Assembly (NCBI GenBank): GCA_032622095.1 | Contig: CP136066.1 | Span: 99,471,319-99,535,318, forward strand | Direction: 5' to 3' | Length of the DNA stretch: 64,000 nt | Source: Siphonodentalium dalli | Lineage: Eukaryota > Mollusca > Scaphopoda > Gadilida > Siphonodentaliidae | In this document: positions 35,379-46,537 of the stretch, in pieces | How positions within the stretch are numbered: position 1 is the first letter of the stretch | Layout of the letters: every line of letters starts with the position of its first letter | The notes under the pieces: model-generated | The model's input: only the letters and a program-made list of their open reading frames with translations | Databases searched by the model: none | What the model was told of the DNA's origin: nothing | Position numbers and translations under genes: made by a program

Positions 35379-38135
35379 TTGTATATATGATTACACATTA
35401 AACCGGATTATTATCCCTCCTTCAAAAAGTGTTATATATGATTGGACGTTTAAACGAACGTTTATATATTTTATAATCCTATTGCTATGCGTAATTGACA
35501 CATAGAGGTCGAGTTATGACCTGCATATTCCATATACCGCATCGCTAGAGTGCTAATTTTATAGGCCAATAACCATGCATAGACGCAGTGAATTTCCATC
35601 AGTGACAGTCGGCAAGATTGTTTGGGGGTAGGGGAAGAAATATTCCGAAATATAAATAAACACCATATTGCCCTAATATATACTTGATTCATAACCAAGA
35701 AAAATGAACGTATCATATTGGTAATGAATGACTTGATTATAATTGATTAAATCCGACAGCAATAAAAAAAAAATTCTTTACCGCATTACGATAAATTAAA
35801 ACGAAACTCTCTTTATTGACACACGACCAATGTCATCTGGAAATTGTAATGTTTACGAGATGATAATTGCCTAATAACTGTGCAAGTCTTCGCATATATA
35901 TGCAATCTTTATATGAATATATAATATATCATATAACTTGGACTATCCGGTAAAGAAAAAATATATATAAACACGAGCACGTGTTTAAATAGATAAATGC
36001 GCGCAAAACTGAATAATATACGGGCATGGCTTTATAGTAACAACACATCGCGATACATATAATAATAATAACACGATTAAGACATTTAATTACGAGAACG
36101 GCGATGTTTCGGTAAGGTTTTGCATTCGCAGTGTGATAACGCGAGTCGACAATCTTCAAATGCCGCGATCGACTACATGCAAACTTAAAATACTGCCGTA
36201 GCGTGTCTGTGCGTTGTCGATTGATTGCCACATGATCGATCACGTGCAATGCTTCTGTTTACATGTGACAATCACGTGATTAGATCGGCCGATGATCACG
36301 TGACTTCATCTACAACAAAATCTTCGGCTAACTTCGGAATTTTTTTAAATCGTTATAAAAATATCGAATCGCGACCGAATATTAGATTATATGCGCCCAA
36401 TGGACATTATATATATATATTATAGGTATATTGAAAGAAAATATTATTGTTTTTTCAGCACCATATTCCTTTAAAGCTCAGCATTATATCTATTGAAATG
36501 AGATAAATGTTCGATGAACTATGCTTTTATTTCGTATTTTCCAAGCATCACTGTATGACTTACATAGATATGCATGAATATGCATGTATACTTTCATTAT
36601 AGGATGCGGGTACCTTTTCAAACAAGTTTTGAAAAGGAAGGACCTTTTATGATTTATATATAAGTAGCATTTTTCATAGTAACTTGACTGGATATCGTGT
36701 GAAACGAACCAGAACTTGTGTGGCTTGTTATATTTAAGTTATATTAAGCTTCATATTAGTCATTTATATCTGAAGTAGTCATATAGGACGAACATGACCT
36801 GTTCATGAAAAGTATTTCCATGTTTTAATTTGTATAAGTATTTACGTCTTGCAAAGACAAGTTGATATCATAAATAGGTGTTATGTAATGTCATATTTAT
36901 AGGCGAATATGCGCCATGCTGTAGCCAGCAATTTCAGCTGTTTTAATGTCATGTAGACAAGTGTATAATACTTTATATTATACGTGGTGAGGCCCGGATT
37001 TCTGTGATAAAGTGGCAATTATATAGAAATGTGCCCTTAGTCCGTAAGACTGTATGTAAAGATGTACTCTTGGCTCGTATTTGTCATACTGACGTCACGT
37101 CGTGACAGTATGTGTAAATTATGCTCTCAAACTCGTAAAGCAGTTATCAGGTCACATATTGACCTGTTTGTAGAATATGCTCTAAGAAAACCAGCATGTG
37201 AGGCTTTCCTTTTGGTGGGCTGCTGTTTCACTCAGAACAATGGAAATGCACAAACTCAGGATGTGTGGGTCTAAATAATAAGATAAATAAATAAGTAAGT
37301 AACCCCAATGACATATATTATATATAGAGTGATCAATTCTATACAAAATATCAGGAGCCTGTCAATAAATTGTGACCCACAACCTGCATACCAATCTATC
37401 CAAACTTGAACCCGTCAGACAGCGGAACCCCTTCTAAAGCGAAGTCTTGCGTTGATGTCGGTATAGAAGTACAACACAAGAAAATCCGTGGGACAAAAAG
37501 GTTGCTAAACCCTTTTCTTCGCCATAGAAATTGAGCATATATATAATGTAGTTTCGCACCGAAAGGAAGTCTATATATGAGCTGAGTCATATGCAACCTC
37601 CGATACAACAACCACGGGAAAAATGGCATCTGAGCCATGTAGAATAGTAGAAACGAGCATGTTTAAAATTGGGTCTGGCCCCGTCATGACGTTTAGAAAT
37701 AAGCGATAATATATCACGAATTTGCGACATGCGACACCAGAGACCCCCAGGCCATGGCCCTGACGCCATGCCTAATTGTAGCATGTAGCATGATTGATTT
37801 CCAAGCTTCTCGCGACTGGGAAACCGGCTCACCCGAATATGAGTGTATCAACCAGCATACATGTATACATGAGCCTAGTTATGTACGAACTTCACGCATG
37901 GGGAAGCCGTTTCAAGTGATTGTAGAATCTAGCATAAAAATGCGTCTTTAAGTACGACCTTCGCGCACTGGGAAGTAGCCATAAATAATCGTAACAATCA
38001 GCTTGCATAATGAGCATAAGTCAGTTTGGGCCTCTCGCACGGGAAGTAGCTATGATATTATAATTCGCATTGGAAATATATTGACCGCAAAATTGCTATA
38101 AAATAACAAAAGTTGTGAGTTTCGGACTCGGAAAT
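35379..38135. other. LTR-element interior, no gene recognised
   Basis: AT-rich, with many stops in all frames. A weak repeat around CTTCGCGCACTGGGAAGTAG occurs three times within 37800-38060. A reverse-orientation ACTCTCTTTATT variant of the motif lies near 35805. Nothing else supported. Confidence 0.4.
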
Positions 38136-38224
38136 GATTCGTTCCCGGAAGTGACAAGATTCGTTCCCGGAAGGGATAAAATTATTTACCGGAAGTGATA
38201 GATTCGTTACCGGAAAGGAGAGAT
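38136..38224. repeat. Four-copy ~22-bp repeat with ETS-like CCGGAAG cores
   Basis: GATTCGTTCCCGGAAGTGAC and three variants follow one another. Each has CCGGAA(G/A), matching the ETS-factor core (CCGGAAGT). Confidence 0.75.
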
Positions 38225-38538
38225 TGGTTAGGAAATCGAACCATTCTGGAACAGGAATAGGACGTATACTGTATTGTATGACATCTCTTATTCTCTTCAT
38301 TCCATGTTCATCACAATGAAGATTATTTTCACGATTGTGTTATTCACAAGGTCGCACTTCGGTGTGTATATAACTAAAAATTATACAATTTATATATGCA
38401 TTCTCTGATTTTAACCTTCATGTCATTGTGACCCTATAACAAGTTATTTACAAGAATGCACGCTGATGTACATTCAGCATGCTGGCATTGTATTACTTTG
38501 TGCATGTTCAACTTCTATCAGATACCATGGGATAAAGT

Positions 38539-38587
38539 CCTCATTAATGTCTGGCAACCATGGACTATCCTTTCCATATTAATGAGG
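38539..38587. repeat. Short inverted repeat
   Basis: CCTCATTAAT (38539) and ATTAATGAGG (38578) are exact complements around ~29 nt. Confidence 0.6.
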
Positions 38588-38896
38588 CGCAGTTAACAAC
38601 AGACCAGGATATGCAATCCTGGTCATTTATATCATTCTGCATAATCTTGGCATTTAGATATCGTATCACGGAAAGCGTGTGAACTACCGTTCATAAATAA
38701 GTATATGTCTTATAGTAGACTGAGAAATGTCGTGTTTTGTGTGGAATTGTATATAATATGACCAGAAAAGGTCGCGCCATGTCGGCTTATATATACGTTC
38801 AGTATATAAATGGATATACAGACGTCTAAAGTCCCTATTTGTTATGGAATATTGACAGTTTGTTGAAATATAGATCCACATATTAATGGATCCCAA

Positions 38897-38910
38897 AAAC
38901 GCTCTTTATT
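38897..38910 (-). repeat. Single AATAAAGAGCGTTT motif
   Basis: AAACGCTCTTTATT, reverse orientation, in otherwise unremarkable sequence. Confidence 0.75.
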
Positions 38911-40544
38911 GAGCCTGTATATATGGTAATCGGCGCGGAAAACTTTTATATTGATATATAAAGCCAATACTTATCACGTCCTCTCAATTATAAGCATACA
39001 GCGACATAGGCGTGATGTGTACACCAGAGAACGCCGCCCATACTCTAGGTCTGATAGCGTGCACGGGACCCCGAACTCATTGCTATCGAACCCAGAACCA
39101 TAGACAACACTTCATAATTATACTCAAACCAATTTCACTGTACATTATTTCCTGTCTTAATTTTAATTTTAAGAAAACCAAGAAGGAAGCATAATTTCGA
39201 CTGCTATGCCTTGTTGTATGAACTTATTTAACGAAATGTATGTTGCAATTTGGAACAGATAATCTAAAATTACCCTTTTAATATACTAAATGGCTGACAA
39301 AATCATAGGATAAATCAGGTACATTTATGCACATTACTGCAGATGCGAAATGGGCGATGATTATCATTTCATCATCACGTGTACAGAGCTACACGGAATG
39401 ATAACCGAATATCGCCAAATTGTTGTGAAACCAATTTATTTCCGACAATTAATTTTGTTAAATTATTATTTAATCCTTTGTTCGATTTTCCCTCTGGAAT
39501 TATATACATCCTGAATCGTGCATTACTCATACACAATTCAAAATATGAGTCGGTGACCTATGTATAGGTATCATAGTTGTGTATCAAGAGATAAAACTGA
39601 ACCATTACATAATAATAATACAATTATTGAGTTATGACTGAATGAACATTTTATATTTAAAGACGTACTATGCACTTGTTCGGGTGCGTGAACACTGATA
39701 ATATGGTATTCGAGCGCTATGCCAACGGAAAGAAGTTAAACTTCTACTAACATCGCTGAAAATATGAAGCAAATCGACCGAAACACTCCATAGAAAACTT
39801 CGTTTGAACAATGCTCCATTGTAAATATTTAGTAATCGATTCGGGACGCATGTATCTGTAATAAATGAAATAAATGTCGGCCCCAAGAACTACATCAACT
39901 TAATATTTATGAGAAGGGCTGTATGTGTCATCTATTCGGATATAATATTTAAACACAAATTACATATTTTAAACTTTTGATTATTCCATAATTATAGTTG
40001 ATCACCATATCTGGGTGGTTCATATATATTACTTTAATGAGCTGTATTTCAATATTGTATATTGTTTAACCATCTAAATATAGAGTAATTATGATGTCAT
40101 GTTTCATTCCAATCGGCGCCTTTGGTGTAACAAACTACATGAAAAGATAACTTCTAGTACTATATGGCCGTCGCATTAATTTTATTCAGGTCCATGAACA
40201 CCTGCTTTTATTCTCGGCATGAGGTCCACACCTTTATGATCAAAACAATACCATGTGTGATTAACTACACGGTAACTTGAACTATCTAAATTTGGAAACT
40301 GCCTCGTTAGCGGTACCATTATGCAGTGAATAGTCACTTATATGGAACATATGGTGTTGACATTTCAAATGAACATGTGCGAAAATTGAAAACGGAAAAT
40401 CTAAAACTGATAACAACGCATAGGTTGTTTAAAGCAAGGTACTAATTTGAGCCATGCATTTGCTACACGCGTTCTAATAAAGCGAGTTTTCTATTTACGA
40501 GACTGCGAATCAGCAATCATAGATTGGCAAATAACAAAGGGGAG
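38911..40544. other. LTR-element interior, no gene recognised
   Basis: AT-rich sequence with only short, unfamiliar open frames. Confidence 0.4.
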
Positions 40545-40925
40545 ACACAAACAGCGCCACTCATCGTTAGTGAAAGATTATGTAATGTGTGTAGATGTAA
40601 ACTCATTGAAACAGAATACCATTTTACATTTTTCACCAATGGCAATTTGGGGAGAAATTTAGATTTATTATGAAGAATTAACACAAAGGAACTATTATTC
40701 CTGTATTTGACATTATCCAGTCTTTCTTCGCCGCTTGAAATTTCAATGAAGCTAGTCAATCAATAAGTTATTACCAATGAACCAAACGTTATAGGATAAC
40801 AAGAGGAAAACGAAATTTGTTAGGACACCACATTTTTCATGTATATGCCAATGTTTGTCAAATTATACGTATTTTAGTCATGTTTTGCAACTGCGCATCT
40901 GGGTGTATTTTGAATTAATTCGTAT
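40545..40925 (+). pseudogene. LINE 3'-end remnant
   Basis: In the frame around 40575-40630 the sequence reads RLCNVCRCKLIETEYHF, matching the zinc cluster RICKKCEANEIETEEHF of the LINE fragment at 2346-2933. About 30 bp on, EKFRFIMKN appears, followed by stops. The tail CAACTGCGCATCTGGGTGT near 40893 matches the other two copies. The remnant is frameshifted and older than its host LTR element or inserted into it. Confidence 0.7.
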
Positions 40926-41283
40926 CTTATATTATCTGTTTAAATGAATTCATATGTATAGATATATGCCTTTTGTTCCGTGAATTGAAACTTGCGACAA
41001 GTAGTTTACAGTAGGCTTGTATACGAATTATAATTATGTTATACTTGGGTTTATATAAAAACGAAGATTTGGTTTGGTTTGGTTTCCTAGGGTTTATCGT
41101 CGTTCTAGCCGCTAGGCCACACAAGAAGTTAACAATTTTACGGGTGGAGGAATGACCACGCAGAGACTTGATTTCACCGAGAAATTGTCCCACGGCGTGT
41201 AGAAACACCGACCCACGAAAATCAACTGACCATCTGGCCCAGATTAAAACAAAGAAGCTATGTGTTCTATGTGTTGAGATGTA
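40926..41283. other. Non-coding stretch, nothing recognised
   Basis: TTTGGTTTGGTTTCCTAGGG followed by a GC-richer segment (41080-41240) could belong to a dispersed repeat, but no relative is visible here. Confidence 0.35.
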
Positions 41284-41534
41284 CACTAAAGAGCGTCGGT
41301 GCTCCCGCTGTGGTATATAATAAAGAGCGTCGATGATGCCGTCACTTATTCATAATAAAGAGCGTCTATGCTATCTGCTTGTGATTAATAAAGAGCGTCT
41401 GTGTTCTCATTTGGGGTATATAATAAAGAGCGTCTATTATTAATTGCGGTAAATAACAAAGAGCGTCTATGCTATCTTCATGTGATTAATAAAGAGCGAA
41501 TGTGCTTTCGTTGCGATATCTAACAAAGAGCGTT
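41284..41534 (+). repeat. Eight-copy ~34-bp array of AATAAAGAGCGTC
   Basis: The core starts at 41284, 41319, 41354, 41387, 41422, 41456, 41488 and 41522. Spacing is 32-35 bp. The core varies only slightly (ACTAAAGAGCG, AACAAAGAGCG). The ~21-bp intervals diverge but share traces of TATGCTxTC and TGTGATxT. Confidence 0.93.
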
Positions 41535-41881
41535 TGTTATGCAATCGATATATGGGGAAATGAATCTTGCACTGCCTAGGGTTTAGGTCAGTGAAAATGA
41601 ATTTGCCTTGTCATAATTTTAGACCAACTAATGCGAACATATATATTGGATATGTTTAAAAATTCTACCAGTTGTTGTCACCCACAGTGCGTTCCACCAT
41701 TAGACTATTCAGTTTACCGAAAATTTCACGGATTAAAATGAATAAATTATGTGTTCTGCTTAATATTTTGCATTAATTATATGAATCAAATACCTATACA
41801 GATTTGAGAATCACACACAAGTTTTCCGTGTAGAATTTGAATCTGTATCCTTTGGAGTGCACGAACAACAGCTCCTAAATT

Positions 41882-42051
41882 TCATTCTGAATCCATAGAA
41901 GAAGAGGTATGTCCGCACAGATAATTATTGCATTGTTGAAATGATATATACTGCCGTCTATTTTGTCGACCTTTTGATGAGATCGGCTCCCTCCTGCATG
42001 CCGTCGAAACAGTCCTGATCTGTCTTTCGATGTATTGGTCCATCGTATTGA
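41882..42051 (-). CDS. Possible gag-start remnant of the LTR element
   Basis: On the minus strand, about 50 bp downstream of the primer-binding site, an ATG opens a frame starting MDQYIERQIRTV that ends in a stop after roughly 56 codons. Its position is where gag would begin. No gag motif (major homology region or CCHC knuckle) is visible, so the assignment rests on location only. The frame is also open upstream through the leader. Confidence 0.3.
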
Positions 42052-42086
42052 TTTTTCCTTGTATGATGGATCTGTTTTGCCCGGTG

Positions 42087-42100
42087 GATTCTGACACCAG
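42087..42100 (-). promoter_or_regulatory. Primer-binding site, tRNA-Leu type
   Basis: TGGTGTCAGAATCC on the minus strand follows the LTR end (...CTGCCACA) after one base. TGGTGTCAGAA is the complement of the CCA end of tRNA-Leu; the final bases diverge from that tRNA. Confidence 0.6.
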
Positions 42101-42101
42101 T

Positions 42102-43855
42102 GTGGCAGTGCGGAATTCGGGTGTAGTGTGTGACACCCTACTTTAATTATAATCCGCTGCTATCTTGTTTAGATTTTCATTATTTGGGGAAATTAGCTTG
42201 GTAGGCTGTTGGTACCTAAAGTAATGAACAGAACAGTATAAATAGTCGTGTTGAGAATTTATTCGTTCGAAAGTCCAAAGTAATAAACCAATTTAGCATT
42301 ATAATTAGAATGGCAGTAACAGAATAAATAGTGGTAACAATTCAGCGACCATTCGTCAATCAACCAATCAATCAATCTTTATTTAGATTTAAGCATATGT
42401 TGTGTCCTCAAACATAGCCCAAGCTAAAGTATGTATAAAGGTGTATATTAATTATAAGAATGTAATTCTTTGATGTGAAAAGCTCGAAGCTGAATGCGAA
42501 ATTTCCATTTGCATTTAAGTAAACTTTTATCAATATGTCTATTTAAAAGGACCCATGCAGCTTTAAATTGGGAAATATCTTCGAAGCTAGCCTAGGCTAG
42601 GAAACTTGTAATGGCTAAGTTTGGATGGTTCAATTGATTGAACCCTGGTAGAATATTATGGTTGAAAGTAATTTGGTATTTGATTGTTAAATGTTTTTCT
42701 CCATTAAGTGACCGAATCATGGTTGAATTTAACAGTTGCCAGTGCATGCAACTTCGATTGATTGGTTGGATGGATGAATTCAGACATATATTAATCTATG
42801 CTTATAATAACATTACACCTGAACATGGCTATACCAAATTACCCGGAACCCGGATGAAAGATTGGCATGTTTCATAATCGCCAATAATAATACAAATGTG
42901 TTACCGTTGAACAAACTCCGGATTTAACAGAAAAACTTTACTCACAAGATTCACATATTCACATTGAAAATATCTCGCCTATTACAAATATTCATGGTGT
43001 ATTAATCTGCAAACGAAAAGTATCTTAGATTTTAACTCACCTAAAGTAATGAACAGAACAGTATAAATAGTCGTGTTGAGAATTTATTCGTTCGAAAGTG
43101 ACGAATTTCCCAACACAATCCATATTTATACCCCCTGTTCTGCACGGTGGCTTGAGGTAGTCATTTTGTCAGAAATCACCAATGAAAATCCTCGGTTCTA
43201 GCTCAATCCAACAAAATCGTTTTATGGCACGTGTAGAAGTTTTCAAATCATGTGATGGACAGGCTACTTTGCATAACTTACTTTGGCCATAATTTCACCC
43301 ACATATGTTATATTAATGATTCATGCTAGATTACTCTCATGCACGCAGGATGGCATGTGTGTAATTAAATTCTGGCATTAAGTCTGAAACTATTCTCCGG
43401 ACCCCAGCGATGGTCCAGCGGTGTTATCTTTTACCTTAATTACAGTCCATCTGCTGGCTATTTTGGCGCCGATATGTCTACCATTTTCATACTGGTAATC
43501 TATTTTCCATCCAAAATTTGCATGCTCAGTTACATTTAACATCCTTCATACAACTTACCTGTTGGGAATATGACAGGATATAATTAAACCCCGCTAAATC
43601 ACCTATGGTCAATTATTTTCGCCAGACTTTACCGTGCTTTGAATCAATGTTAGTAATGAGCTTTTCTCACATCTGTGGTATATAATGGAATCTTGTATTA
43701 ACCCCCCAGTATTTTCATGCACTCCATATAAAAAATCCCGATTTCTTTGAACCAATTTTTGTTCAACCTAATATTTAAAATGTGTGATATGAAATGAACG
43801 TGTTAAATCACAATATGACACAACTCCCAATATGGCACTACCCCACAATATGACA
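42102..43855 (-). repeat. Right LTR (5' LTR of the minus-strand element)
   Basis: Almost identical to 31327-33081. The differences I noticed include GCTGCTATC for GCTGCCATC near the start and ATATTTAAAATG for ATATTAAAAATG near the end. This high identity implies a recent insertion. Confidence 0.92.
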
Positions 43856-44237
43856 CAATTAGTGCCCATATTCTATATGGATTCACTCTGATGGAAAATG
43901 GCTGTTACTTTAATCATGCGTTGTACTACGATTTATTCTACTCAAACGTTTGGTTATGGATTAACCTAGCAATACAGTCCATCCTCCCATCATCCGTTCT
44001 TATTGTTGCTAACGCCGCCATTATATTAACGATTAAACGGAATGAAAAAAACATTTCAGAATTCGTATCGCGTTCTCGCGGAAACAGCAGAAGAACCGAA
44101 AACCCATCTTCAGGACCCACACGGATGTTAATTGTGCTGAGCACAGCATATCTGATAACCACATTGCCTATATGTGTTGAGATGATATTGGAAAATGTCT
44201 GGCTGGTATCCATTGTCGACTATGCAATAGATGCGAA
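43856..44237 (+). pseudogene. GPCR copy 1, 3' fragment (TM4-TM6)
   Basis: Starting with CAATTAGTGCCCATATTC, it continues the frame broken at 31326. It encodes TM4, the extracellular loop with MENGCYFNHALYYD, TM5 and TM6, as far as the codons for IDAK. There it joins AAATCGTGACC of a B-type repeat, so TM7 and the C-terminus are missing. Confidence 0.92.
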
Positions 44238-45226
44238 ATCGTGACCCCACTTGACCTTGACATTCAAAATGGACAATTCAAGGTCAAAGCCCGGACGAAG
44301 TCGGGTCACCTTCTAGTTATATATATATCTCATTTGTAGATTAGCAATGTTTGAGGTTGTTACATGTAATTTCGCCGTCACTTTTTTAATAACTGTCGCG
44401 AGATTATTGACCGTTTCTTCGATATGTGTATATTGAACAACTTTGATATGGTCGGGTCATTATAGAAATATCTCTCAATGTATTATTCTCTTAGTTCTTT
44501 AAGAATTTCACATGAGAACAAAATGGTATTCATTACCAAGACCTTGCTCACATTGGAAGCAAACTCGCCGAGTTATGACTTCTGGTTCTGACTTTCATCA
44601 GTATTGTTACACTGCTGATGCATGGAAGTTACATGTATTTAGGTCTAATAAAATCGCACCTGATCTGAATGTAGAAAATACATTTAATAGATGATTATAT
44701 ATTTCACATCCATTGATGTGTATAAATGTCATGTATCTTTCTCTTAAAAGCTTCGCAAAACCAATTAATGTTATGTTCATTTTGATACGTCCAGATTTCC
44801 ATCATGCCAAGTTCACATAGAGTCGTTTCCAAGGGCAATCGATTTGGTTAGAACCATGAAGATCACACATCATATAATACAGTTTATATGCTAGTTTACA
44901 GCGCTTTCCCACAATCAGTCTTCCCCAACAGCCAAGGCACCTTAGTTTTATATCTAAATCGATAGGGTACACACATAATTCCCCATAAACAAAAGCACAT
45001 TTGATGTTGTCTTCGTATGATCTATTGTCGCTACATCCAATAGACCATGATTATTGTTTTTCCCAATAGCCATACCTAGCTAGCGGAGTGCGTGCAATTC
45101 AGTTTCCACAATATTATCGGTACATTTATCTTAACAATCTATTATAAAGCACTAACTATATTGGACCACTGAAGCATTTACGTTATATTTAATTGATCAG
45201 ATGTATACGAGCATGAGTGCTGGACC
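44238..45226 (+). repeat. Duplicated flank upstream of GPCR copy 2
   Basis: It repeats 29921-30619 almost exactly, starting inside a B-type repeat. It differs by the 292-bp extra segment at 44515-44806. Confidence 0.95.
44515..44806. mobile_element. 292-bp segment present only in the second flank
   Basis: CATG lies immediately before the segment (44511-44514) and also at its end (44803-44806). The empty site at 30195 has a single CATG. This is the footprint of a small insertion with a 4-bp duplication, or of a deletion in the other copy. No terminal inverted repeats are obvious. Confidence 0.6.
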
Positions 45227-46537
45227 ATGCATTTGATTGGGTATTCGTTTCGCTATATTAAAACACATCTGTCCAAAATCAATGTCATATTTAACATAAT
45301 ATTGTCGGGTGTTCGTAATTGTTCAAGGGGTAATTCTGTATTGAACAAATTATTGCTTCTAGAAATCATTTATATGAAAGCTAGCATTAAACGTGGGGTT
45401 GTTTTTCACCTAGACTTTCGAGGTATGTGCCGTTCAGAATATGAAACGGAGAACGCCACTGAGTGGGATGCAGGTTGGAATTTATCCACACCAAACTGCA
45501 CTGAAACTCAACAATTCTTCATCGAAGACACTATAGGAAACTGGATTTTGATCATCATCCCACCAATAATTTTCATTTTTGGTGTGGTCGGTAACATTCT
45601 CTCTGTTCTCGTGTTCAGCCGCGGGAATTTGAATCGGGGAACAATGCCGATCTATCTCATAACACTAGCTGTTTCTGACACAGCCTTGCTGATTGTTGGG
45701 TTGCTGCGGGTGTGGATTATCGCCGTGTTTGATTTCGACATAAGAAGCACATCAAACATTGCTTGCAAAACTCTAACATTCTTAACACACGTGCTCATCT
45801 ACTTCTCTAGTTGGGTAATAGTTGCTATAACAACGGAGAGAACCATTGTAATTGTTTTCCCACATGGCTGGAATTGCACGCGAAAGAAGGCCAAGTTGAC
45901 ATTAATGTTTCTCGGAGTATTCATGTGTGCAATTAGTGCCCATATTCTATATGGATTCACTCTGATGGAAAATGGCTGTTACTTTAATCATGCGTTGTAC
46001 TACGATTTATTCTACTCAAACGTTTGGTTATGGATTAACCTAGCAATACAGTCCATCCTCCCATCATCCGTTCTTATTGTTGCTAACGCCGCCATTATAT
46101 TAACGATTAAACGGAATGAAAAAAACATTTCAGAATTCGTATCGCGTTCTCGCGGAAACAGCAGAAGAACCGAAAACCCATCTTCAGGACCCACACGGAT
46201 GTTAATTGTGCTGAGCACAGCATATCTGATAACCACATTGCCTATATGTGTTGAGATGATATTGGAAAATGTCTGGCTGGTATCCATTGTCGACTATGCA
46301 ATAGATGCGAAGTTCTTACTAGCTTACAATATCACAACGGTGTTGATGTATTGTAACAACGCTCTGAATTTCTATCTATACTGTTTGAGTGGATCGGCCT
46401 TTAGGCGGCAGCTTTTTCTGTTGATGCACTCTTGTGATCGACGTGGTAGTAAATATAGAGTGTCGGGTTGTTCACAAGTAACCTGCTCGAAACCAGGGAT
46501 TCAGGTTTCTGTTCTGGGGTATCGACAGGCTGCATGA
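45227..46537 (+). CDS. Class A (rhodopsin-family) G-protein-coupled receptor, peptide-receptor-like
   Basis: This intronless frame of 436 codons encodes a complete seven-helix receptor for the plasma membrane. Seen: GN in TM1 (N123), AVSD in TM2 (D151), the TM3 cysteine (C180), ER at the end of TM3 (E204-R205, DRY position, here ERT), prolines in TM5 and TM6, and NFYLY in TM7 (N381, with F replacing P of NPxxY), then a C-terminal GSAFRRQ helix. Potential N-glycosylation sites N76, N85 and N90 precede TM1. The true start is probably M67 (45425) or M50 (45374), because residues 1-66 look unlike an N-terminus and the glycosylated segment starts after M67. The NFxxY variant is common among invertebrate FMRFamide-receptor-like and GPR139-like receptors. 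The ligand is not inferable. The locus has a broken second copy at 30620-44237. Confidence 0.9.
   Translation: MHLIGYSFRYIKTHLSKINVIFNIILSGVRNCSRGNSVLNKLLLLEIIYMKASIKRGVVFHLDFRGMCRSEYETENATEWDAGWNLSTPNCTETQQFFIEDTIGNWILIIIPPIIFIFGVVGNILSVLVFSRGNLNRGTMPIYLITLAVSDTALLIVGLLRVWIIAVFDFDIRSTSNIACKTLTFLTHVLIYFSSWVIVAITTERTIVIVFPHGWNCTRKKAKLTLMFLGVFMCAISAHILYGFTLMENGCYFNHALYYDLFYSNVWLWINLAIQSILPSSVLIVANAAIILTIKRNEKNISEFVSRSRGNSRRTENPSSGPTRMLIVLSTAYLITTLPICVEMILENVWLVSIVDYAIDAKFLLAYNITTVLMYCNNALNFYLYCLSGSAFRRQLFLLMHSCDRRGSKYRVSGCSQVTCSKPGIQVSVLGYRQAA

Larger units (their letters stand above)
31327..43855 (-). mobile_element. 12.5-kb LTR retrotransposon without recognisable gag-pol
   Basis: Two ~1,755-bp direct repeats (31327-33081 and 42102-43855) bound a 9.0-kb interior. 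They are TG...CA bounded and nearly identical. A CAAT duplication flanks the whole. Orientation is set by the minus strand: next to the right LTR, reading leftward, is TGGTGTCAGAATCC (42087-42100), which matches the 3' end of tRNA-Leu over its first 11 bases (TGGTGTCAGAA), after one spacer base. Next to the left LTR is the purine tract GGGACAAGAGGGTAG (33082-33096). These suit a Ty3/gypsy-like element. The interior lacks any protease, RT, RNase H or integrase frame, so this is probably a non-autonomous (LARD-like) derivative. It also contains unrelated repeats, including a LINE remnant, a THAP-like frame and motif arrays. Confidence 0.85.

Noticed and set aside
41284-41534. CRISPR array
   Set aside because: The core is too short (13 bp), the intervals share residual similarity, there are no cas genes and the setting is an animal genome.
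31327-43855. Composite DNA transposon or large segmental duplication instead of an LTR element
   Set aside because: TG...CA ends, a 4-bp target duplication against an empty site, a primer site and a polypurine tract agree on an LTR element.
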